Shown one piece after another: positions 11,855 to 21,468 of a stretch of 64,000 nucleotides of DNA. The stretch covers positions 87,788 to 151,787 of the forward strand of contig JAUYQZ010000039.1 in the NCBI GenBank assembly GCA_030695415.1, written 5' to 3'. The first letter of the stretch is position 1. Each line of letters starts with the position of its first letter. This stretch comes from Hylemonella sp. Lineage in GTDB: Bacteria; Pseudomonadota; Gammaproteobacteria; Burkholderiales; Burkholderiaceae_C. The notes below the pieces were generated by a model. It was not told where the DNA came from and did no database searches. It saw only the letters and a list, made by a program, of their open reading frames with translations. The position numbers and the translations under genes are program-made.

Positions 11855-11870
11855 CTGTACAAACATACAG
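11855..11870 (+). promoter_or_regulatory. LexA-type SOS box candidate
   Basis: CTGTACAAACATACAG = CTGT-N8-ACAG; 70 bp upstream of comM. Confidence 0.55.
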
Positions 11871-11873
11871 AAC

Positions 11874-11888
11874 GCACTAATAGTGTGC
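11874..11888. promoter_or_regulatory. NtrC-binding site candidate (upstream activating sequence)
   Basis: GCACTAATAGTGTGC: GCAC-N7-GTGC dyad about 110-120 bp upstream of the start predicted from the sigma54 promoter at 11775-11790. Confidence 0.6.
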
Positions 11889-11940
11889 GTCTTCCGACGG
11901 GCAAGCACAAGGGCTTGCACCAATTTGTGGAGGATTTGCC

Positions 11941-13458
11941 ATGAGCTTGTCGCTGGTGCACAGCCGGGCCCTGCTGGGCCTGGAAGCCGCCGCCGTTACC
12001 GTGGAGGTCCATCTGGCCAATGGCCTGCCCAGCTTCACACTGGTAGGACTGGCCGAGACCGAGGTCAAGGAGGCGCGCGAACGCGTGCGCTCGGCCATCC
12101 TGAATGCCGGCTTGGAGTTTCCCCACAACAAGCGGATCACGGTGAATCTTGCGCCCGCAGACCTGCCCAAGGACTCCGGCCGTTTCGACCTGCCCATCGC
12201 CCTGGGTATCCTGGCGGCCAGCGGTCAGATCGACCCATCCGCACTGGCCGGCCACGAATTTGCCGGCGAACTGTCGCTCTCAGGCGAACTGCGCCCGGTG
12301 CGCGGCGCCCTGGCCATGGCGTTGGCCCTGCGCGCCGCACCGACCCGGCTGGTATTGCCCCCCGGCAGTGCCGAGGAAGCCGCCCTGGTGCCAGACATCA
12401 CTATTTATAAGGCAGGGCACCTGCTGGACGTGGTGCAACCGTTCCTGCCCGGCCGCGAGCAGGCCGCCGGCGATGCACCCGCCTGGTCACGCCTGGTGCC
12501 GCAGCCGCTCCAGATCAAGGATGCGGGTCCTGACCTGGCCGACGTCAAGGGCCAGGCCGGTCCGAAACGGGCCCTGGAGATCGCCGCCGCCGGTGGACAC
12601 AGCATCCTGTTCAGCGGCCCGCCGGGCGCCGGCAAGTCCATGCTGGCCGAACGCCTGGCCGGCCTGCTGCCCCCCATGTCCACCGACGAGGCACTGGAAA
12701 GCGCGGCGGTGGCCAGCCTGGCAGGGCGCTTCGATCTGGGGCATTGGGGGCGCCGCCCCACCTGCAGCCCGCACCACTCGGCCAGTGCCGTGGCCCTGGT
12801 GGGTGGCGGTTCGCCGCCGCGTCCGGGCGAGATCTCGCTGGCCCACCATGGCGTGCTTTACCTCGATGAATTGCCAGAGTTTCCAAGGGCCGCGCTCGAA
12901 GCCCTGCGCGAGCCGCTGGAAACAGGCCGCATCACCATTGCCCGTGCGGCGCGGCGCGCCGAGTTCCCGGCGCGCTTTCAGCTGGTCGCCGCCATGAACC
13001 CCTGCCCCTGCGGGCACATGGGTTCGGCCCAGCGCGCCTGCCGCTGCACGCCCGACCAGGTGGCGCGCTACCAAGGCCGGCTGTCCGGCCCGCTGCTGGA
13101 CCGCATCGACCTGCACGTTCAGGTGGGGGCGCTACCTGCGGCCGAACTGCTGCAGGCCAAGCCCGGCGAAGCCAGCGCAGTGGTGCGCGAACGCTGCAGC
13201 GCGGCTCGTGCACGCGCCTTGGCACGTCAGGGCAAGCCCAACCACTTGCTTCATGGACAAGAGATCGATAGCCACACCCGGCCCGAGGACGCCGCGCTGC
13301 GCTTTCTCGATGCGGCCGCCGTGCGCCTGGGCTGGTCAGCGCGTGGGCTGCACCGGACGCTGAAAGTGGCACGCACCATCGCTGATCTGGCACAGTCCGA
13401 GCACATTGCGCTGGAGCATGTTGCGGAGGCGCTGCAGTACCGGCAGGCGCGGCACTAG
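11941..13458 (+). CDS. comM: YifB/ComM family Mg chelatase-like AAA+ ATPase
   Basis: MSLSLVHSRALLGLEAAAVTVEVHLANGLPSFTLVGL; GPPGAGKSMLAERLAGLLPPM; DELPEF; C-terminal Mg-chelatase domain. Confidence 0.95.
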   Translation: MSLSLVHSRALLGLEAAAVTVEVHLANGLPSFTLVGLAETEVKEARERVRSAILNAGLEFPHNKRITVNLAPADLPKDSGRFDLPIALGILAASGQIDPSALAGHEFAGELSLSGELRPVRGALAMALALRAAPTRLVLPPGSAEEAALVPDITIYKAGHLLDVVQPFLPGREQAAGDAPAWSRLVPQPLQIKDAGPDLADVKGQAGPKRALEIAAAGGHSILFSGPPGAGKSMLAERLAGLLPPMSTDEALESAAVASLAGRFDLGHWGRRPTCSPHHSASAVALVGGGSPPRPGEISLAHHGVLYLDELPEFPRAALEALREPLETGRITIARAARRAEFPARFQLVAAMNPCPCGHMGSAQRACRCTPDQVARYQGRLSGPLLDRIDLHVQVGALPAAELLQAKPGEASAVVRERCSAARARALARQGKPNHLLHGQEIDSHTRPEDAALRFLDAAAVRLGWSARGLHRTLKVARTIADLAQSEHIALEHVAEALQYRQARH

Positions 13459-13471
13459 GGCCTGACAGGCC

Positions 13472-14692
13472 CTACTCCAGCAGCATCAGCGCCTGACGCC
13501 GGCGCAGGGCTTGTGCAAAGAACAGCCCCACGGCAACGAGTACCGCACTGCCGCCCGCGATCACCGCCGTCGAACCGTAACGGCCCACCAGGCTGGCCGC
13601 CAGCAGCACGCCGATGGACTGGCCCATGAACAGCGCTGAGGCGAACAAGGAAACCGCCGTGCCGCGCGCGGCCGGTGCCATCTGCGTGGCATTGGTTTGC
13701 ATGGTGTTGTGGAACATGAAGAAACCGAAGCCTGCCAGCAGGCTCGCCGGCAGTGTGGGCCACCAGACCGGCGTGAAGGCGATCACCCCGGCGGCCAGGC
13801 CCAGCACGGTGACGCCGCTACGCGCCAGCCCGTGTTCGCCCAGGCGCCGGATCATGAAACGCGCCACAGCCATATAGGCCATGCCGCCCAGGCCGAACAG
13901 TGCCACGATCGCCCCCGACGCCGACAGCGAGAGGCCCAGCTCATGGTGCAGATGCGCGGCCCAGATGGCCAGCACCCCAAAGCCGGCGGCGCCTTCGATC
14001 AGCGCCACTGTGAGCACGACACGCGACCAGCGCCCGATGAGAATCAACAGCGCCTGTTGCACAAAACCCGGGCGCACCTCGGGCGCCGGGTTGTGCGTGG
14101 CCGGCGCTTCGGCGCGCTGACGTCGTTCATCGCGCCACAGCAGCAGGCCCACCACACCGAACAGCAGCGTCATGAAGCCAAAGGCCCAGCGCCAGCCCAG
14201 GGTGTCGGTGAACAGACCGCCCAGCAGCTGGCCACCGGTGATGCCCAGCGTGGTGCCCAGGCCGACGCGCGCCAGCGTCTCCTGGCGCTGCTCGTAGGAC
14301 ACGGCGTCGCCGATCCAGGCCAGCGAGAGGGGAATGATGGCCGCCGCACCCAGCGCCACCAGCACACGCGCCAGCACCAGCATGTCAAGGCTGGCTGCGA
14401 ACAGCGCCAGCACGCTGCCCACACTGCAGCCCAGCGTGGCCCAGGTGACGATGCGGAACTTGCCCAGGCGGTCGCCCAGCGGGCCGTAGAACAGCTGGCA
14501 CAGGCCATAGACCACGGCGAACACCGAGATCACCTGCGCTGCCTCGGCCAGGCTGACGGTGAACACGCGCGCGAGCTCGGGGAGCATGGCATCGCACAGG
14601 CGCTGTGCCGCCATGCTGCAGAAGGTGGCGAAGGACAACAACAGGACGGAACGGCGCGTCGAAGCGGAAAGCGTGGCGAATCCGGAAGGCAT
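13472..14692 (-). CDS. MFS transporter
   Basis: 12-TM MFS pattern; FYGPLGDRLGKFR loop motif. Confidence 0.9.
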   Translation of the reverse strand: MPSGFATLSASTRRSVLLLSFATFCSMAAQRLCDAMLPELARVFTVSLAEAAQVISVFAVVYGLCQLFYGPLGDRLGKFRIVTWATLGCSVGSVLALFAASLDMLVLARVLVALGAAAIIPLSLAWIGDAVSYEQRQETLARVGLGTTLGITGGQLLGGLFTDTLGWRWAFGFMTLLFGVVGLLLWRDERRQRAEAPATHNPAPEVRPGFVQQALLILIGRWSRVVLTVALIEGAAGFGVLAIWAAHLHHELGLSLSASGAIVALFGLGGMAYMAVARFMIRRLGEHGLARSGVTVLGLAAGVIAFTPVWWPTLPASLLAGFGFFMFHNTMQTNATQMAPAARGTAVSLFASALFMGQSIGVLLAASLVGRYGSTAVIAGGSAVLVAVGLFFAQALRRRQALMLLE

Positions 14693-14781
14693 GGAAGCAA
14701 GCAGTGGGGTAGGCCCGCAGCGATCGGCAGAGGAGGCGCTACGCGTGGTGTTGTATCAGGCCACTGAATCATAATCGTCCC

Positions 14782-15978
14782 ATGCCCACGCGCACGGACC
14801 AGCCCGCCTCCTTGATCGGCTGGCTCTCCTTCACCCAGCTCATCAGCTGGGGCAGCGTGTTCTATCTATTTGCCCTGCTGCTGGAGCCGGTCGAGCGCGA
14901 CTTGGGCCTGAACCGGGCCGACGCCTCGCTGGCCTTCAGCCTGGCCCTGCTGGCCGAGGGCCTGCTGGCTTGGCCTGTCGGTCGGCTCATCGACCGTGGG
15001 CACGAACGCCTCGTGATGACCCTGGGCTCGCTGGTGGTGGCGCTGGGTCTGGCACTGCACACCCAGGTCGACAGCCTCGCCGGCTATTACAGCGTCTGGC
15101 TGCTGCTGGGCGTGGGCCTGGCCGGTACGCTCTACCCGCCGGCCTTCGCCGTGCTCATACGCCGCTACCCGCACGATTTCCGCCGCGCCATCATCGTCAT
15201 GACCTTCCTGGGCGGCCTAGCCAGCACCGTCTTCATGCCGCTGATCGCCTGGCTCATGGCCGAACTGGGCTGGCGACTGACCCTGTGGCCGCTGGCCGCA
15301 CTGCATCTGCTGGTGTGCGCACCCATCCATGCCTGGGTGCTGCGCGATGCGCCGCCGCCCCTGAGGGCGCAGCCGCATGCCCCGCCCGCACCCCTGCGCC
15401 ACCATGTGCTCAGTGCCCCCTACCTGCTGGTGGGCGTCTTCATCGTGCTGCTCATGGCCGTGACCGCGGCACTGCCGGCCCACATGGTCAGCCTGCTGCG
15501 CAGCTACGCCCTGCCCGAGGTGTGGGTCATCGCCGTGCCGGCGGCCGTGGGTTTGCTGCAGGTGGGCGGCCGCGCCCTGCTGTACTTCTTCGAGCACCAT
15601 CTGGACCTGCACCGGGTGAACCGGTTGATCCCGTGTCTGATTCCGACGGGTCTGCTCATCCTGCTGCTGGCGCCCTGGGCGGGCACGCTGCAAACCGCGC
15701 TGGTGGTGCTCTTCGTGGCGGTCTACGGCATGGGCAATGGCATGCTGACCATCGTCAAGGGCACGGCGGTGGCCGAGTACGTGAGCCGCGAACAGGCCGC
15801 CAGCCTCAACGGCGCGCTGGGCCTGCCCATGGCCCTGGGCCGCGCGACCGCGCCCTGGCTATTGGGCCTGATGTGGACGCCCGAAGGCGCCTACACTTCG
15901 GGCCTGATCCTGATGCTGGGTCTGGCCCTGATGGGCGTGCTGGCCCTGATGCTGGCGCAGCGCCTGGCCCGTCCCTGA
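14782..15978 (+). CDS. MFS transporter
   Basis: 12-TM MFS pattern; WPVGRLIDRGHERLVM loop; divergent from the previous MFS gene. Confidence 0.9.
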   Translation: MPTRTDQPASLIGWLSFTQLISWGSVFYLFALLLEPVERDLGLNRADASLAFSLALLAEGLLAWPVGRLIDRGHERLVMTLGSLVVALGLALHTQVDSLAGYYSVWLLLGVGLAGTLYPPAFAVLIRRYPHDFRRAIIVMTFLGGLASTVFMPLIAWLMAELGWRLTLWPLAALHLLVCAPIHAWVLRDAPPPLRAQPHAPPAPLRHHVLSAPYLLVGVFIVLLMAVTAALPAHMVSLLRSYALPEVWVIAVPAAVGLLQVGGRALLYFFEHHLDLHRVNRLIPCLIPTGLLILLLAPWAGTLQTALVVLFVAVYGMGNGMLTIVKGTAVAEYVSREQAASLNGALGLPMALGRATAPWLLGLMWTPEGAYTSGLILMLGLALMGVLALMLAQRLARP

Positions 15979-16650
15979 TCAATTGCCGCTGGCAAGCGGC
16001 AACAGCACGTCACCGCTGACACGCACGCGCGCGCCGACAGCCGCGGGTTCGGCCTGCTCCAGCGTACGCAGGCTGCCGTCATCCAGGCGCAACTCCACCT
16101 GGTAGACCGTCACCTTCTTGATCTTCTTCTCGACCTGGTTGCCGGCAATGCCGCCGCCGATGGCGCCGATGATGGTGGCCAGATCCTTGCCCTGCCCCTG
16201 GCACACCTGGTTGCCGACGATGGCGCCCAGCACGCCGCCGGCGACCGCGCCCGTGCCACTGCCCTGGCCCTCGCGCTCGACAGGCGTCACCGCTGTCACG
16301 GTGGCGCAGTCGGCGCAAACCGGTTTGGCAGGTGCGGGCTTGGCCTCCACGGGTGTCGCAACAGGCGCCGGCCTGGCCGTCTTCGCTGCTGCGGGCCTCG
16401 GTGCCGGTGCCGCCACCGCAGGCGTGGCCTTTTCGGCAACGGGCTGGCGGGCCACTGGCTCGGAAGCGGCGGCCGGCGCGGCCACAACGGGCACAGCGGG
16501 CAGGGAGGCCGTCGCCTCGGGAGACTGCTGCACCTGCGTGTAATAAAGAGCGCCGCCCAGACCGACGACGGCAACGCCCAACACGCCAACGGCCGCCCAA
16601 AGGGTCTTGGCTCCGGTTGCAACAACGGCGCCGGGAGGAATATGGCTCAT
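15979..16650 (-). CDS. Glycine-zipper 2TM domain-containing protein
   Basis: MSHIPPGAVVATGAKTLWAAVG start; GSGTGAVAGGVLGAIVGNQVCQGQGKDLATIIGAIGGGIAGNQVEK glycine zipper. Confidence 0.85.
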   Translation of the reverse strand: MSHIPPGAVVATGAKTLWAAVGVLGVAVVGLGGALYYTQVQQSPEATASLPAVPVVAAPAAASEPVARQPVAEKATPAVAAPAPRPAAAKTARPAPVATPVEAKPAPAKPVCADCATVTAVTPVEREGQGSGTGAVAGGVLGAIVGNQVCQGQGKDLATIIGAIGGGIAGNQVEKKIKKVTVYQVELRLDDGSLRTLEQAEPAAVGARVRVSGDVLLPLASGN

Positions 16651-16780
16651 GGGATGTTTCCTGGTTGAGAAGGCATTGGGAGCCGGTGGCTGTGCCACCG
16701 GCTTTTATCTTCAACGCGCGGCGCGTCGGATGGTCGACGCAAACCGGCGCCGACGCAGGTAAAACAACGTAAAGCCGGGC

Positions 16781-19501
16781 TCAGAGGTTGGGCGCGAGCA
16801 GGCGCTGCAGCTGCTGCTCGCTCATGCCGCGGCGGCGCGACAGTTCGTGCAGCTGGTCCTCGCCGATGCGGCCGACGTTGAAATAGCTGCTCTGCGGGTG
16901 CGCGAGGTAGAAGCCGCTGACGCTGGCCGCCGGGGTCATGGCCAGGCTCTCGGTCAGACCCATGCCGATCTCTTCGCACTGAAGCAGCTCGAACATCTCT
17001 TTCTTCACGCTGTGGTCCGGACAGGCCGGGTAGCCCGGCGCCGGGCGGATGCCCTGGTACTTCTCGGCGATCATGTCCTCGTTGCTGAGATGCTCACCGG
17101 CCGCATAGCCCCACAGGTCGGTACGCACGCGGTGGTGCAGGTATTCGGCATAGGCCTCGGCCAGGCGGTCGGCCAGGGCCTTGAGCATGATGGCGGAGTA
17201 GTCGTCATGGTCGTCCATGAAATACTTTTCCTTCTTCTCGACGCCGATGCCGGCGGTCACGGCGAACACCCCCACGTAATCCGGCGCCGTGCCCTTGGGC
17301 GCCACGAAGTCGGCCAGGCAGCGGCTGGGGCGCATGACGCCGTCCACCCTCTGCTTTTCGGTCTGCTGGCGCAGGCCGTACCAGGTCATGGCCACGTGCT
17401 TGCGACTCTCGTCGGTATAGAGCTCGATGTCGTCATCGTCCACGCTGTTGGCCGGATAAAGTCCCAACACCGCGTTGGCCGTCAGCCAGCGGCCTTCGAT
17501 CAGGCGCTGCAGCATGCGCTTGCCATCGGAAAAGACGCGCTGCGCCTCCGCGCCCACGATCTCGTCCTTGAGGATGGCGGGGAAGGGACCGGCCAGGTCC
17601 CAGGTCTGGAAGAAAGGACCCCAGTCGATGTACTTGGCGAGTTCGCCCAGGTCGAAGTTCTTGAACACGCGCCGGCCGATGAACTTGGGCTGCGCTGGCG
17701 CATACCCGGTCCAGTCGATCGGCGTCTTGTTGGCGCGCACCTTGTCCAGCGACCACAGCGGCGTCTGCTTCTTGTTCGCGTGCTGCAGGCGCACCTTGTC
17801 GTAATCGGCGTTCAGATCAGCGATGTATTGCGCCGCCTGATCCGACAGCAGACCCTGCGCCACGCTCACGCTGCGCGAGGCATCGGGCACGTAGACCACC
17901 GGGCCGTCGTAATGCGGTGCGATCTTCACAGCGGTGTGGACGCGGCTGGTGGTGGCGCCGCCGATCAGCAAGGGGATCTTGCGGATGCGGAAGTGGTCGT
18001 CCTTCTGCATCTCGGCTGCCACGTACTGCATCTCCTCCAGGCTGGGCGTGATGAGGCCGGACAGGCCCACGATGTCCGCGCCCTCGACCTTGGCCATGGC
18101 CAGGATCTCGTGGCAGGGCACCATGACGCCCATGTTGATGACCTCGAAGTTGTTGCACTGGAGCACGACCGTGACAATGTTCTTGCCGATGTCGTGCACA
18201 TCGCCCTTCACGGTGGCGATCACGATCTTGCCCTTGGCGCGCACGTCCTGGCCGGCCGCTTCCTGCTGGCGCTTCTCTTCCTCGATGTAGGGAATCAGGT
18301 GGGCCACGGCCTGCTTCATCACGCGCGCGCTTTTCACCACCTGGGGCAGGAACATCTTGCCGGCGCCGAACAGGTCGCCCACGATGTTCATGCCGTCCAT
18401 CAGCGGGCCTTCGATAACGTGCAGCGGGCGCCCGCCTTTGGCCAGGATGGCCTGGTAGGCCTCTTCGGTGTCGGTGGTGATGTGGTCGGTGATGCCATGC
18501 ACCAGCGCGTGCGACAGGCGCTGCGCCACCGTGCCGCTGCGCCATTCGTTCTTCTTGCTGTCGTCCTTGGCGGCGCCCTTGGCGGTTTCGGCAATTTCCA
18601 CCAGGCGCTCACCCGCGTCGGGGCGGCGGTTCAGCACCACGTCTTCCACGCGCTCGCGCAGCACGGGCTCCAGGTCGTCGTAGACGCCCACCATGCCGGC
18701 GTTCACGATGCCCATGTCCATGCCGGCCTTGATGGCGTGGTACAGAAAGACCGTGTGAATGGCCTCGCGCACCGGGTCATTGCCGCGGAAGCTGAAGGAC
18801 ACGTTGGACACCCCGCCCGAGACTTTGGCGCCGGGCAGATGGTGCTTGATCCAGTGGGTGGCCTCGATGAAGTCCACCGCGTAATTGTTGTGCTCCTCGA
18901 TGCCGGTGGCGATGGCGAAGATATTGGGGTCGAAGATGATGTCCTCGGGCGGGAAGTCGACCTCGTCGACCAGGATGCGGTAGGCCCGCTCGCAAATCTC
19001 GATCTTGCGCGCATAGGTGTCGGCCTGGCCCTTCTCATCAAAGGCCATCACCACCGCGGCCGCGCCGTAGCGCTTCACCAGCCGCGCCTGATGCTTGAAC
19101 GCCTCGACGCCTTCTTTCATGGAGATCGAGTTCACGATGCCCTTGCCCTGGATGCAGCGCAGCCCGGCCTCGATCACGCTCCACTTGGAGCTGTCGATCA
19201 TGATGGGCACGCGTGCGATGTCTGGCTCGCTGGCGATCAGGTTCAGGAAACGCACCATGGCCGCCTGGCTGTCGAGCATGGCTTCGTCCATATTGATGTC
19301 GATCACCTGGGCGCCGTTCTCCACCTGCTGGCGCGCCACGGCCAGCGCCTCCTCGAACTGGCCGTTGAGGATCATGCGGGCGAAAGCCTTGGAGCCGGTG
19401 ACGTTGGTCCGCTCGCCAATGTTGACGAAAAGACTGTCGGCGCCGATGAGCACCGGCTCCAGGCCGGAAAGCTTCATGGGGGGAACGGAGGTTTCGGACA
19501 T
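16781..19501 (-). CDS. metH: Methionine synthase, C-terminal module (folate, cobalamin-binding, activation domains)
   Basis: [13 protein letters not shown] (pterin domain), [10 protein letters not shown] (cobalamin His), [15 protein letters not shown] (activation domain). Lacks homocysteine domain. Confidence 0.96.
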   Translation of the reverse strand: MSETSVPPMKLSGLEPVLIGADSLFVNIGERTNVTGSKAFARMILNGQFEEALAVARQQVENGAQVIDINMDEAMLDSQAAMVRFLNLIASEPDIARVPIMIDSSKWSVIEAGLRCIQGKGIVNSISMKEGVEAFKHQARLVKRYGAAAVVMAFDEKGQADTYARKIEICERAYRILVDEVDFPPEDIIFDPNIFAIATGIEEHNNYAVDFIEATHWIKHHLPGAKVSGGVSNVSFSFRGNDPVREAIHTVFLYHAIKAGMDMGIVNAGMVGVYDDLEPVLRERVEDVVLNRRPDAGERLVEIAETAKGAAKDDSKKNEWRSGTVAQRLSHALVHGITDHITTDTEEAYQAILAKGGRPLHVIEGPLMDGMNIVGDLFGAGKMFLPQVVKSARVMKQAVAHLIPYIEEEKRQQEAAGQDVRAKGKIVIATVKGDVHDIGKNIVTVVLQCNNFEVINMGVMVPCHEILAMAKVEGADIVGLSGLITPSLEEMQYVAAEMQKDDHFRIRKIPLLIGGATTSRVHTAVKIAPHYDGPVVYVPDASRSVSVAQGLLSDQAAQYIADLNADYDKVRLQHANKKQTPLWSLDKVRANKTPIDWTGYAPAQPKFIGRRVFKNFDLGELAKYIDWGPFFQTWDLAGPFPAILKDEIVGAEAQRVFSDGKRMLQRLIEGRWLTANAVLGLYPANSVDDDDIELYTDESRKHVAMTWYGLRQQTEKQRVDGVMRPSRCLADFVAPKGTAPDYVGVFAVTAGIGVEKKEKYFMDDHDDYSAIMLKALADRLAEAYAEYLHHRVRTDLWGYAAGEHLSNEDMIAEKYQGIRPAPGYPACPDHSVKKEMFELLQCEEIGMGLTESLAMTPAASVSGFYLAHPQSSYFNVGRIGEDQLHELSRRRGMSEQQLQRLLAPNL

Positions 19502-19528
19502 GCGGCTCACCTGGTGGGAAATACAAAA

Positions 19529-19596
19529 CAGGTGAGCGTCGTTGGGACATCCAAGCCTGACAGCACGGTCTGTGCTGCTGCAACGCTCCTTGGAAT
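19529..19596 (-). ncRNA. SAH riboswitch
   Basis: Reverse complement CCAAGGAGCGTTGCAGCAGCACAGACCGTGCTGTCAGGCTTGGATGTCCCAACGACGCTCACC matches the SAH aptamer (AGGAGCGnUGCA...CAGGCUUGG...AACGnCGCUCACC), directly before metH. Confidence 0.9.
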
Positions 19597-19651
19597 ATCC
19601 GATTTTACAGGGGGCAGGTCCGGCGCGCTGCCCCCAGCCAAGACCAACCGG

Positions 19652-20272
19652 TCAGTAGTAGAAGACCACGCCGATCTCGACATGGTCCCCGCGCTTGTCC
19701 GTCTTCGGGCCCACGCCATCCTCTGCCAGCTTGAAAGTCTCCTGCACGTAACGCAGGTTCATGCCGACCATGAGCTTCCTCTCGGTCAAGGAAGGGCTCG
19801 TGAAGAAGTATTGCCCTTCCAACACAGCGCCCACGGTGCTGTCGTAATTGCCCGTCCCGGTATAGCCTGCAGCAGTACCGTATCCAGTAAGCTTGGCGTT
19901 TTGAACCTTGCGGGCGCCCAGGCCCAGGCGAACCTGGTCGGTCAGGGCATAGAAAGCCAGAAGTTCAACGGGTTGGCGCTGGAAGTCAAAATCAAAGTTT
20001 GCTCCGATGGCGCGATTGCGTTGGTGCCCGATGCTGCCTTGGATCGCGACCTTGTCGGTGATCCTGAGATCGGCACCGATCGTCCACACCCAGCCAGTGC
20101 CCGTGCGGAGTTCGAAGGGCTGGCCCGTATTGGAGTAGGTTTCGGAAACCAATGTGTCGCCGCCCGAGCCATAAGCCACGCTGCCAAGCACACGCCATCT
20201 GGGCGCCTCGGCCTGCGCTGCAGCGCAGGCCGAGGCCAAGCACAAAGCGATCAGCAGATTCTTCATCGTCAT
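19652..20272 (-). CDS. Predicted outer-membrane beta-barrel protein, function unknown
   Basis: Signal peptide MKNLLIALCLASACAAAQA; alternating hydrophobic strands; C-terminal aromatic GVVFYY. Confidence 0.65.
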   Translation of the reverse strand: MTMKNLLIALCLASACAAAQAEAPRWRVLGSVAYGSGGDTLVSETYSNTGQPFELRTGTGWVWTIGADLRITDKVAIQGSIGHQRNRAIGANFDFDFQRQPVELLAFYALTDQVRLGLGARKVQNAKLTGYGTAAGYTGTGNYDSTVGAVLEGQYFFTSPSLTERKLMVGMNLRYVQETFKLAEDGVGPKTDKRGDHVEIGVVFYY

Positions 20273-20391
20273 TTTCTCCCTGGTTGAATAGAAATTGTTG
20301 GCGAACTGATTTTTCCATCAGAGGCCTGTCCGACCAAGCTTTTTGCCTTGCGAGTACACGGCAGCGTTGTGCCGAAACCACCCTGCCCGCT

Positions 20392-21432
20392 TCAGGATGA
20401 AGCCGGATGCATACGAATCACACCCTGCTGCACGGCCCGCGCGCGCAGCTGGCCACAACCGCCATCCACGTCCTGCCCGGCTGACTGGCGAAGCTTGGTC
20501 AGGATGCCGCGCGCTTGCAGACGCTGCGCCATGCCGGCGGCCTGTTCCCGGTCCGGCCGCTGGTAGGGCAGGCCTTCGACCGTGTTGTAGGGGATCAGGT
20601 TGAGGATGGCGTACTTGCCGTGCAGCAGGCGCACCAGGCCTTCGACCTCCTCGTCCGTGTCGTTGATGCCGGCAAGCAAGGTCCACTGGTACTGGATCGG
20701 GTAGCCGCTGGCGCGGGCATAGCGCTCCCCCGCGTCCACCAGTTCTTCGGGCGACATGCGTGGCGCACGCGGCAGAAGCCGGGCGCGCAAGTCGGCATGG
20801 GTGGTGTGCAGCGAGAGCGCCAAGGCCGGCTTGACGCGACCCAGCGGCAGCGCCTCGAACACCCGCGGGTCCCCCACGGTGGAGAAGACCAGGTTCTTGT
20901 GTCCGATGTTGCCCGCGGTGCCCAGCAGGTCGATCGCTTCGATCACGTTGTCCAGGTTGTGCGCCGGCTCGCCCATGCCCATGAACACCACGCGCTTCAC
21001 CGGCTGGCGTGTGCGTGCCAGCACCACCTGGGCCACGATCTCGGCGCTGCCGAGCTGGCGCACCAGCCCCGTGGTGCCGGTCATGCAGAACACGCAACCC
21101 ACGGCGCAGCCCACCTGGGTGGAGATACACAAGGCCGGTGTTCGGCCCGGCGGCAGCAACACGCTTTCGACCAGTTGCCCATCGGCCAGCGCCACCACCA
21201 GGCGTTGTGAGCCGTCCTCGCCCGGATGCTCGGAGACCAGCGAAACCAGGCCGGCCAGCTCGTGCGCGATCTCCGGCAGGGCCGTGCGCAGCGTAGTCGG
21301 CAGGAAGTTCTCGATCGGCCGGCTGCCGTGCGTCTGCGGCAGGGCCTGCGACCAGAGGCGCAGCACGCGGTGTTCGTGCCGGGGGTTGGCGCCCAGCGCG
21401 CGCAGGCGCTGGCGCAGTTCTTTGATCTGCAT
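20392..21432 (-). CDS. RlmN/Cfr-family radical SAM RNA methyltransferase
   Basis: CISTQVGCAVGCVFCMTG (CX3CX2C), VVFMGMGEPAHNLDNV, GQDVDGGCGQL (C-terminal catalytic Cys context); shortened N-terminus. Confidence 0.87.
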   Translation of the reverse strand: MQIKELRQRLRALGANPRHEHRVLRLWSQALPQTHGSRPIENFLPTTLRTALPEIAHELAGLVSLVSEHPGEDGSQRLVVALADGQLVESVLLPPGRTPALCISTQVGCAVGCVFCMTGTTGLVRQLGSAEIVAQVVLARTRQPVKRVVFMGMGEPAHNLDNVIEAIDLLGTAGNIGHKNLVFSTVGDPRVFEALPLGRVKPALALSLHTTHADLRARLLPRAPRMSPEELVDAGERYARASGYPIQYQWTLLAGINDTDEEVEGLVRLLHGKYAILNLIPYNTVEGLPYQRPDREQAAGMAQRLQARGILTKLRQSAGQDVDGGCGQLRARAVQQGVIRMHPASS

Positions 21433-21468
21433 GGGTCAGGGCTCCGGGCCCTGACGCGGACCCGCCCC

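Noticed and set aside
16847-20287. 1146-aa + strand ORF
   Set aside because: Antisense shadow of metH; His/Ala/Gly/Arg-rich low-complexity translation with no domain, typical of high-GC reverse frames.
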